Shown in pieces: positions 55,882-64,000 of a stretch of 64,000 bases of DNA (positions are counted from its first letter, which is position 1; every line of letters starts with the position of its first letter). The translations under genes were made by a program, and so were the position numbers. The notes below the pieces were generated by a model. It worked only from the letters and a program-made list of their open reading frames with translations, was not told the DNA's origin and searched no databases. Origin of the DNA: Porogramme epimiltina (lineage: Eukaryota > Basidiomycota > Agaricomycetes > Polyporales > Polyporaceae); the NCBI GenBank assembly GCA_900155495.1, contig FTLJ01000132.1, positions 25,514 through 89,513 on the forward strand. Reading direction: 5' to 3'.

Positions 55882-57905
55882 ATGGCTGCCCTCGCCTCGT
55901 GAGTCTCCTTATCTCTACACGCTCTGTCTGCGCTGATTTACACGCTCGAAAGCCTCTTGCCGAAGCCCATTAATGCTCCCGTTGTCTCGGACGATGAGGA
56001 TGAGGTAGTTCCTCAAATTCAACCTCAGCAACAGGCGGGACCTTCGCAGGCCGTAGTCCTTCGTCAGGTGGTGCCACCATACGGTCAGCGGGGAGGATGG
56101 AAGCCTACGTCTTTGGAAGACTTTGGTGCGCATCATGTCTTTACTCGTCGCTCCTCCCCCTCTCAATCCAGTGCCAGGCGACGGTGGAGCGTACCCTGAG
56201 TGCCATGTCGCGCAGTATCCCCTTAACATGGGCAAAAAGAAGGCAAGTCTACTCTTCGTGCTTCCCTTAAACCCTCTTACACGCAAAGTAGACGGCTGCT
56301 GGCAACACTTTGGCTCTACAAGTCGATTCTGAGGGCAATGTACGCTATGACGCCATTGCGACTCAAGGCCAGCGCGCGGGCAAGTTTGTTCAGTCGCAGT
56401 TCAAAGACCTCGTCCCGCTCGCACACCGGAAGGATCTAGACGACAACGACCGGATGTTGGAGCGGCCTTCAGAGGAGGAGGTTCAGGCAACTACCGACAA
56501 GACTAGAGCGGCGCTAGAGAAACTCGTTAATGGGAAAATCAAGGCTGCTCAGCCTAAGAATGTCCCGGACAGCCAGGGGAAGACTTCCTTTATCAGATAT
56601 ACCCCCGGTCAGCAGGGCAATTCGGACGGGCTCAAACAGCGCATCATCAAGATGACTGAAGTTGTCGAGGATCCCCTCGAACCGCCACGCTTCAAACACA
56701 AGAAGATTCCTCGTGGACCCCCAAGCCCTCCCCCTCCAGTTCTTCGCAGCCCTCCCCGCAAAGCCACTGCACAAGAACAGAAGGAGTGGATGATTCCCCC
56801 ATGCATATCCAACTGGAAGAACAACAAGGGTTACACTATCCCCCTCGACAAGCGTCTGGCAGCGGACGGTCGTGGTTTGCAAGATGTGAGTCAATATCCG
56901 CTTTGATTTTGGTCATTCTTATGAAGTTGTGCGCCACAGGTGCACATCAACGACAACTTTGCCAAATTCTCCGAAGCCCTCTTTGTCGCAGATCGTCATG
57001 CGCGCGAAGAAGTCAGGCAGCGCTCTCTCATGCAGCAGAAGCTCGCCGAGAAGGAGAAGGCGCAAAAGGAGGAGAACCTCCGGCTACTTGCCCAGCGAGC
57101 GCGAGAAGAGCGTTCGGGTATCGCGCCACGTGCTGCAGATACTTCAAAACCCTCCGCAGAACGTACCGCTGCCATGCAGGCTTCTCTCGGAGCATACGGT
57201 TCGGAAAGTGAATCCGACTCGGAACCATCTGAGGAGGAGGGTGATGAGGAGGCAGCGAAGGTGCGGGACCAGATGCGTGCGGAGAAGAGGAGGGAGCGCG
57301 AACGAGAGATGAGGATGAGCAACATGGGCACGGAGCAGCGTGCGAAGATGCTTGCGCGGCAGCAGAACCGTGATATCTCGGAGAAGATTGCCCTCGGCCT
57401 GGCCAAGCCGACGCTGTCGAAGGAAAGCATGCTCGATTCTCGGTTGTTCAACCAAGAGTCGCTATCGGGCAACTTTGCCGACGACGACGCGTACAACCTC
57501 TATGACCGACCGCTCTTCCATGGTTCAAGTGCTGCCGCGGCGATTTACAAGGCACGTGGAAACATCTCGGAAGGGAACCAGGATTCGTTCGGCGGTGGTA
57601 CAGAGGAGGGCATTGGCGAGGCCCTCGGTAACGATCGCTTTGGTCTGGGCCAGCCTCGCGTCGGATTCGAGGGGGCGCAAGAACAGGAGATTAGGGAGGG
57701 ACCAGTACAGTTCGAGAAGGACTCCGGTGATGTCTTCGGCCTCGACAAGTTCTTGGACGAGGCCAAAAGTGGCAGGAAGCGTGGCCTCGACACTGATGTG
57801 TAAGTCGCCTCCTTGCTGGTGAAATGCATCTGCTCACGTTACGCCTGCAGTGGTAACTCTCGGAAACGGCAGCAGCTGGACCGAGCTGACCAGCGCGATT
57901 CATGA
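55882..57905 (+). CDS. SNW1: SNW/SKIP-domain spliceosome protein (Prp45)
   Basis: 587 aa from exons 55882-55898, 55953-56125, 56178-56242, 56292-56885, 56940-57799 and 57851-57905. The SNW domain spans about 60-330: GGAYPECHVAQYPLNMGKKK, ALQVDSEGNVRYDAI, IRYTPGQQG, IPRGPPSPPPPVL, then SNWKNNKGYTIPLDKRLA with the name-giving SNW at about 258-260. A charged, helical C-terminal half follows with RAREER, a Ser/Glu/Asp block, MSNMGTEQRAKM, and NQESLSGNFADDDAYNLYDRPLF. The protein threads through the activated spliceosome and supports second-step splicing; in animals it is also a transcription coregulator. The first coding exon has only 17 nt. Intron 56243-56291 has a GC donor (AAG/GCAAGT). Confidence 0.96.
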
Positions 57906-58285
57906 TGGACGGACCCTTGTTGCTTGTTAGATTCGTATGCGGTGCGATGTTCTCTGTGTTCTACTTATGCTACTACTTGTAATCTATGAGAGACGACGCA
58001 TATATGCTAGTCTCGCAACCGCAGCTAATGCAAACAACAGAGGGCTGGGCATTCCATTGCATATGCATATATCCTATCTAGACGATACGCGGTCGTTGGT
58101 TGTACGATGTTTGTTATTACCTCGAGGGTGTCATTGGCCCGTGATGTGTTTGTTGACGGATTGTTTGTACCGATCGAGAAGCATGAACATCATGGCGTGC
58201 ATGTCCGAATCCGTCGCGTCCGGGTCCGGTGAGCATCGCCCTTCTTGCCACTGCCCATCATCTCACCCTCCTCTGCCCGTACGCT
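57906..58285. other. Intergenic, SNW1 3' UTR and oxidase promoter
   Basis: 380 bp. No gene-like frame of its own. The region just before 58286 is in frame with the oxidase and would add a short hydrophobic peptide only by a GTG start, which is unlikely. Confidence 0.55.
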
Positions 58286-60721
58286 ATGGGCTTCCGGTCT
58301 CTACTCCTCGCGCCGACGCTGGTCGTCTATCTGGCCACTCTGTGTTCTGCGGAGTCTGCATGGCACGGCCACCTCTCTCCCGGTTCAACGAAGATCTCCA
58401 GGTTTACACCCTACTACGTACCGCCAGGTGCTAAAAGCTACGACTCGGAGTCTCCACTCTTGCACTACTCCGGCGCCTGGTCCGAATCCTTCTCCTCTGC
58501 GTATGTCGAAAAGAGTATTCGCTCGGCATCCCAGCAAGGGGCAGCAATGACCTTCACCTTCACGGGCACCGGCATCGAATGGTTTGGCGGTCTCGGTCTC
58601 AAATACGGTCTCTCTGAGGTCTATCTGGATGGCAAGCTCGTCCAGTTGGTCGACGCGTACAACGGCGTGTCGATGAAGCAGCAGCGGATATTCTGGAAGT
58701 TCGACCTGCCGCACGGCAAGCACACCCTCAAGATCGTCAACGCGGGCAAGAAGAACGATGCTTCGAATGGCTTTCAGATAGATATCGACGCCCTTGTGGT
58801 TACAAGAGGAGTCCCGCCTCCAGTCGCTCTTCACCAAGAACGCTCCCGCCGAGACTCGTACCCACTTCTGGAGTTTCCGTCTAGGACCGCCACGGAGGAC
58901 GACTGGACTCTGGTTCAGCAAGGCTCCACGGGCGTTCATGCAATGCAACTGGCCATCATCTCTGAGACGCATGCGCTGGTTGTCGACAAGGTGGAACACA
59001 ACCCCCTCACCATCTCGGGACACCCTGCCTGGGCAGCGCTCTACAACTTGCAGACGCACGCCTTGAAGCCTCTGTCGATGCAATCGAACTCCTTCTGCGC
59101 TGGTGGCACCTTCCTCAGCAATGGGACCCTAATCAACGTTGGCGGGAACCCTGTCGTCGAGGACCGAACTGCTTCAGCCGACTTTGGTGACGTTGATGGA
59201 CTACAGGCTATTCGCATCCTTGAGCCCTGTGAGTACAACGACGTGGATGCCTGCGACATGTACGAGAACCATGACCGCATCCGCATGGCAAGTCCTCGTT
59301 GGTACAACACTGTTCTTCGCATCTCGGACGGAAGTGCTATGATCATCGGAGGGTCTCGCAAGGGAGGCTGGATCAACAACGGCACGACTAACAACCCTAC
59401 TATCGAATACTACCCACCTAAGAACATCCACAATTCTAACGGCCTTCCTATCCACCTCCCCTTTCTTGTCGACACTCTCAACTCGAACCTCTTCCCAATC
59501 GCGTTCTCGCTTCCAGACGGATCCGTTTTCATGGCTGCCAACCGCGATGCGATGATCTACAACTGGCAAACGGACACTGAACGTAGGCTACCACGGATTC
59601 CGAACGGTGTACGTGTCACCTACCCTATGACTGGCACTGGTCTCTTGTTGCCCCTCTCTCCGGAGAACGACTACACTCCTGAAGTCCTTCTCTGTGGCGG
59701 GTCTACTATCGACGACACTAAGGCTGGCTACGAGATCTCTGCTGGCGATCCGGCTTCCGCTCAATGTTCCCGTCTAGTGCTCACTGACTCCGGCATAGCC
59801 GAAGGCTGGAAGGTCGAACAGATGCCCCAGGCGCGGACAATGCCCGACGCTGTCCTTCTGCCCACGGGTGAAGTACTCATCGTCAACGGCGCTGGCTCCG
59901 GGATTTCTGGTTATGGGAACGTCGTCGGTCAAGTCGGCTCATCGAACGCGGATAACCCGGTCCTCACTCCGGTCCTCTACGATCCCTCGGGCCCAGACGG
60001 CATGCGATTCTCTTCGGCGGGCATGCCCACCAGCAATATTCCTCGACTGTACCACTCCGTGGCGACCTTGACGCCAAAGGGAGACGTGATGATCGCGGGA
60101 AGCAACCCGAACCTGGACCGGAGCGAGCTCAAGTACGGGACTGAGTATCGCGTCGAGTGGTTGGGGCCGGCATATATGAAGAAGGAGCGTCCACAGATCC
60201 TTTCAGGTATTCCCAAGTTGCTCGGGTTTGGGCAAGCCTTGCAGGTGAAGATCCGTCTCCCGGTCGCTTCGCTCCAAGGTGCTACAGTGAATGGTGCGTA
60301 GCCAGTGGTTGTTTCAACGTATTCCGTACCCTGATTTAGTGCTTTAGTCGCTCTCATGGATCTTGGCTATGTGACGCACGCGGTACACGCTAACTCCCGA
60401 CTCGTCTACCTTGCGTCCTCATTATCGAGTGACAAGACAACCCTTACCATTACCGGCCCCCCCAACGGCAACATATATCCCCCTGGACCTGGGTTCATAT
60501 ATGTAGTTGTGGATGGTGTGCCTAGCCTTGGCGCGAGGCTGATTGTCGGGGACGGTCGTGGGCCACCTTTAGATATGGCTGCGCGAGAGAAGTGAGTCGC
60601 GTGCTAGCGTGGCTAACCGCGATGCGCTGACCCCTCTTTTCATAACAGTGTGCTTGAGAAGACAGCCGTAGATCAATACGAGCGGTCAAAAGACAATGAG
60701 AGGGACGATGGATCTGAATGA
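58286..60721 (+). CDS. Secreted copper-radical oxidase, glyoxal-oxidase type (AA5), with N-terminal accessory domain
   Basis: 774 aa from exons 58286-60293, 60348-60591 and 60649-60721. Signal peptide about 1-22 (LLLAPTLVVYLATLCSAES). Residues about 30-175 form an extra beta-rich domain (FTFTGTGIEWFGGLG, VYLDGKLVQLVD, KHTLKIVNAGKKND). The AA5 domain has all active-site residues: Cys271 in FCAGGTFLSNGT, Tyr340 in PRWYNTV (thioether pair), Tyr589-His590 in PRLYHSVATL and His680 in VTHAVHANSRLVYL. Spacings (69, 249 and 90) are close to those in Phanerochaete glyoxal oxidase (65, 242 and 93), with an N-terminal offset of about 200. Such enzymes oxidise small aldehydes or alcohols and make extracellular H2O2 for peroxidases. 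The substrate is not predictable. A short acidic tail follows. The first exon is over 2 kb, rare in this window. Confidence 0.93.
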
Positions 60722-61213
60722 GCGGCGTGGTTCATGAACATTGTTGTCCACATCCTACACGCTTGTCGTATTGTACATTGTTAGGTTTTTATTCGTCGTC
60801 TTTGTTCAAAGGTCGGGTTGCCGCGCAAGGAAATATAGTTTGAAGAGCTTCCTATTCAGCTTCCGCGCGTTACCAGTGAGAGGATTCAAGTAAAGGTCCG
60901 AGAACGTATACGGTATACCAGGGCGTGCTACTTACGCGCGAGAACACCGTATTCGCACCTCTCACCGTGCAAGTTAGGGACGAGTAAGGCACGGGTCATG
61001 TTAATTGCGACAGCGTCCACTAGATCTCAGGGCATGAGATTTACTGCTACTCTCGGCACCGCCAGGTGACGGCGCTTAGGCTTCCCAACTCACACCATCT
61101 CACGAGGAGGCCGGAGATGCACAGGGCTTATTTTTTCTCACCTATACTGATTCGTAGCAGTCGTCCGCACGATATGTAGAAGCTTGAGGGAAAAGAAAAA
61201 AAAAGATATCCGC
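60722..61213. other. Intergenic, oxidase 3' UTR and tRNA terminator
   Basis: 492 bp. No coding frame recognised. Next to the tRNA, on the minus strand, lies a T-rich tract (about 61189-61204) that should stop RNA polymerase III. Confidence 0.6.
61189..61204 (-). terminator. RNA polymerase III terminator
   Basis: Read on the minus strand, a run of nine T followed by more T-rich sequence begins about ten bases after the tRNA 3' end, the usual Pol III stop signal. Confidence 0.75.
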
Positions 61214-61296
61214 TACCAACGACGGGGATCGAACCCGCAGCCCCCACCTAATGATTTTCATAGGAAGGTGGTGCGCTACCATTGCGCCACGATGGC
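61214..61296 (-). tRNA. tRNA-Arg (anticodon CCU) with 11-nt intron
   Basis: Cloverleaf on the minus strand: acceptor GCCATCG with CGTTGGT, D stem GCGC/GCGC around AATGGTA, anticodon stem CCACC/GGTGG, T arm GCGGG-TTCGATC-CCCGT, then A73. The anticodon loop reads TTCCTA, an 11-nt intron (61250-61260), then A, so the intron sits one base after the anticodon, the canonical place. Anticodon CCU (61262-61264) reads AGG. The D and T arms resemble yeast tRNA-Arg(CCU). The acceptor stem has one U-U mismatch at pair 5-68 and a G-U at pair 1-72. CCA is not encoded. Confidence 0.88.
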
Positions 61297-61578
61297 TTGG
61301 TTATGATTGTGTGGTTTGCATATTGATGTAGACAAACATCTGAAGAACCAGAGTCGAGCGGAAAACAACCAAGACGCGATCACGAGATCTGGCGCGTCAT
61401 ACTGGCGCCTAAAGAAGATGCGAACCTGAGCAGGACCACTCGGCAAGTCAATGAAGCAACGGCCAGATCTCTCCCCTCTCCAGTGCTCCATCTCTTCACC
61501 GCTGACGACAAGAAACTTTGTTCCTCTCTACTAGTCTTTACAGCAGCATACGTGCTGCTCTCTCCTCCAACACTCGAC
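61297..61578. other. NEDD1-like gene promoter and tRNA flank
   Basis: 282 bp between the divergent tRNA and the NEDD1-like ATG. No TATA recognised. Confidence 0.5.
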
Positions 61579-64000
61579 ATGGCCGCCATCCTCACCCCAA
61601 CCCATCTAACACTCCTTGATCAACCCACCCTCAAGCATCCCCCATCCACAACCGATCCTTCATGTCCTCTCCCACTCCTCCCAAGCTGCTTGTTCTGGAG
61701 CGCAGAGAGCAACTCCGTGTTCCTCGCCTCCACAAGCAGCGGGATCATGCAATACGACCTAACCACCGACTCCCTTCAAGACGTCCTCCCCATCGGCGAT
61801 CAATCTGACCCGTATGTGTCACTGCTCGTCAAGGATCGCGGAAACACCGTGATATACGCCAAAGGGCAGCGAGTAGTGGTAGCTTCCGCATCCTCTGGCA
61901 AGGTCGGCCACACGTTCGAGACGCACAAGGCTCCGGTAGGCTCCTTGGCCCTGTCGAACGACTCCAGTCTCCTCGCGTCCACTTCCGCCCACGCCATCCA
62001 TGTCCACAACCTCACCCTTGCATCACACACGGTTCTCCGCGGCCTCCCATCTGGTGGCGGCGCAGTCACAACGTGCGCATTTCATCCTCACTCCCGGACT
62101 CGACTCCTTGTGGGCTTTGGTACCCAATTACTAGTGTACGACACTACTCGTCCCTCCGGCCCGGTGAAGAGCGTCCCATTGGATAAGGACAATAAGAACC
62201 CAGGATCGATCGTAGCGGTCACTTGCAGTCCCTTCAGCAAGACACTGGTCGCGGCCGCGTGTAGCGGAGGTACGATAGGTCTTATTGATTTGGAGAAGGA
62301 AAAGGCGTGAGTGCTTTTGACTCTTGACCCTCAAATGATGTTGACTTCCACTACCCCAGTCTCTTCCGCGTAGTCTCCATGCCCGCTCCCCTTACGTGTC
62401 TGGCCTTCTCTGCGGAAGGCGCTGCATTGTACGCTGGAACAGAGAATGGCAAGTTCTTGCTCCTCGACCTTCGCGCGCTAGACAAGCCTCCCAAATCCAT
62501 CACCGTGAGCGAGAATGGGGACCAAATCATTGGAATTGCGATCCAGGTAAGGGGCACTAGGGTCGAGGTTGGGAGCAGTTTTGACCGTATTCGTGCAGAA
62601 AAAGCTGAAGTCTGGAGAGGGGCAAACCACCAAGCCCGCTGCAAAGCCTTTGGTACAACGCGATACGAATAAAGCGGCACCGGCAGCACGTCGCGTTGGA
62701 GCTACTGGGTTGTCTGATGCGTCCAAGAAAGCCGCTGAAGAGAAGCTCAGTATCAGGCCAAAGACTGCGGCACCCACCTCCACAACCCCGCGGCGAGCAA
62801 CTACAGCCCGTACCGTCTCCAATCCTGTGCCGAAAAGCGGCTCCCCTGTGGGTACGAAGCGGCCGAATGCTGTTTCTGTGAGGTCCCCCACCGCCGCCCG
62901 AAGTGAGGCTCAGAGACGGGCCTTCTCGCCTCCCAAGTCTCCAATAGCACGCGGAGATAAGAATGACGGCGAAGATGAGAGCAATCTGTCAGGTGCGTCG
63001 GCTTAGGCGTTAGTACTGTCTGGGATGCCGAACGTGGGCTAACATCATTTGTCCAGTCCGCGTCGAGAATTTACTTGCTCTCCCCAAGGCGACGGAACGC
63101 CCGGGTCCGGGCAACGAGCGTGAAGACGGCCCGCCCGCATCTGCGGTCTCAAGAGCGCCGTCTGCGGTCTCTCGCGTCTCCGCGCGCACACACGGCGACG
63201 GGGCGAAGCCGCGCACTCTCACGCGCACAGAATCCACCGCATCGCACACCCGCGCACCCTCCACCTCGGGCGTGTCATCAGGAGGCGACTCCGCGTCCGC
63301 AGCGCTCCCCCGCGCGCGATCAGCGTCCTTGGCGAGCGTAATCGGGCGCGCACGCACTGGCCGGTCCGCATCCGGCACCGCGATTGGCACCGCGTCCGCG
63401 TCGCCTGCGCCTCCCGCCGCGGCGCAGCGCAGGCGCGTGTCGGGCTCGTCTGCCGTCTCGCGGCTGACCCGCACGCCGAGCCCGGACTTCCCAGACTTGG
63501 ACGTGGACGACGGCGGGCCTATGACGCCGATCCCGGCGTACAAGAGCAAAGGCAAAGGCAAGGAGCGCGCTGCGCTCGGGCTCAGTACACCGGAGGTCGA
63601 CGCGTGGGTCAAGGCCGGCGAGGGGAGAGACCAGGCGAAGGCGCAAGGCGGCAAGGACGGCAAGCGCGTCGGTTTCGCGGGTGACGACGACAGCGACGGC
63701 GAGGCGGCGGCATGGCGCAGCAACCCCGCCCACAGCGACCTCGACCTCGACTCGGCCGAGGACTCGGCCGAGGAGCCCCCCGCGCCCGCCTTGCGCGCGC
63801 ACCCAGAGCTCGCGATGCAGGTGTCCCCGCGCCGCCCGGGGCTCGCAGGCTCCCGCACAGGCGCGGGCGGGTGGGCGCCGGTGCCGTCGCCGCTGCGCCC
63901 GGCGGGGCCGGGGTCGCCGCACGCGGCGCGCGCGGCGCAGGACATGCTGCAGGCGCTGTTGCGGGACGCGCTGCACGACTTCCGGCAGGAGACCAAGGGG
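61579..64000 (+). CDS. NEDD1: NEDD1-like WD40 protein, 3' end outside window
   Basis: At least 751 aa from exons 61579-62306, 62360-62546, 62599-62992 and 63057->64000; the frame is open at the window edge. The N-terminal 310 residues form WD40-like repeats (GHTFETHKAPVGSLALSND, VTTCAFHPHSRTRLLVGFG, AVTCSPFSKTLVAAACSGG, LTCLAFSAEGAALYAGTENG). A long basic, Ser/Pro/Ala-rich disordered region follows, then, at the window end, the amphipathic start of the C-terminal helix (MLQALLRDALHDFRQET). That helix resembles the gamma-tubulin-binding end of NEDD1/GCP-WD, which recruits gamma-tubulin ring complexes to spindle poles and microtubule walls. The ATG follows a pyrimidine-rich leader; the frame is open further upstream but without another ATG near it. 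Orthology rests on domain order plus this helix. Confidence 0.8.

Noticed and set aside
1..64000. CRISPR arrays, phage genes, insertion sequences or LTR elements
   Set aside because: No regularly spaced repeats, no integrase, transposase or reverse-transcriptase motifs, and the gene structure is eukaryotic throughout.

Overview
The window is nuclear DNA from a filamentous basidiomycete, most likely a wood-decaying Agaricomycete. The reasons are: short spliceosomal introns (mostly 50-65 bp; about 152 in my models) in almost every gene; a CBM1-GH6 cellobiohydrolase and a secreted copper-radical (glyoxal-oxidase type) oxidase; an indoleamine 2,3-dioxygenase; and a compact layout of unrelated housekeeping genes on both strands. 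A CBM1-bearing Cel6A favours a white-rot lifestyle, because brown-rot fungi usually lack Cel6 (inference). I found no CRISPR, operon, plasmid, phage or recognisable transposon. I rebuilt gene models by hand from splice signals, reading frame and family knowledge. In each complete model the exon lengths sum to a multiple of three.

Layout. 0-8.4 kb: the 3' part of a class I/II aminotransferase (+), an APC15/Mnd2-like subunit (+), a CWF19L1/Drn1 lariat-metabolism protein (-), then 2.5 kb without a convincing gene. 8.4-20.9 kb: secreted type-B carboxylesterase (+), Nudix hydrolase with a C-terminal AKL (-), UBLCP1 proteasome phosphatase (-), COP9 subunit 8 (-), NECAP (+), and Cel6A (+) behind a 1.35 kb upstream region. 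20.9-34.9 kb: Nfs1 cysteine desulfurase (-), SR splicing factor (+), tubulin cofactor E with unusually long introns (-), 3-hydroxyisobutyryl-CoA hydrolase (+), a 2.6 kb gene-poor stretch, and indoleamine dioxygenase (+). 35.5-47.5 kb: RPA1 (+), an unrecognised 1048-aa membrane-anchored protein (-), an insulysin-family M16 protease (-), and Cks1 (-). 47.8-64 kb: the 37-exon meiotic helicase Mer3/HFM1 (+), Tim54 (-), SNW1/Prp45 (+), the copper-radical oxidase (+), an intron-containing tRNA-Arg(CCU) (-), and the 5' part of a NEDD1-like WD40 protein (+).

The genes do not form one pathway. There are themes: mitochondria (Nfs1, Tim54, HIBCH, possibly the Nudix enzyme and the M16 protease), splicing (CWF19L1, SR protein, SNW1), cell cycle, DNA and microtubules (APC15, Cks1, RPA1, Mer3, cofactor E, NEDD1), and extracellular plant-cell-wall attack (carboxylesterase, Cel6A, copper-radical oxidase). 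Several gene pairs are divergent across 180-400 bp and probably share promoters: Cks1/Mer3, Tim54/SNW1, cofactor E/HIBCH, CSN8/NECAP and Nfs1/SR.

I did not find a clearly new multi-gene system. The most interesting items are micro-exons of 6-10 nt needed to restore conserved motifs in NECAP, Mer3 and UBLCP1; a high share of GC-AG introns; possible dual mitochondrial and peroxisomal targeting of the Nudix enzyme; a copper-radical oxidase with an extra N-terminal beta-rich domain; long introns confined to cofactor E; MCB-like ACGCGT boxes at RPA1 and between Cks1 and Mer3; and the large uncharacterised membrane protein.
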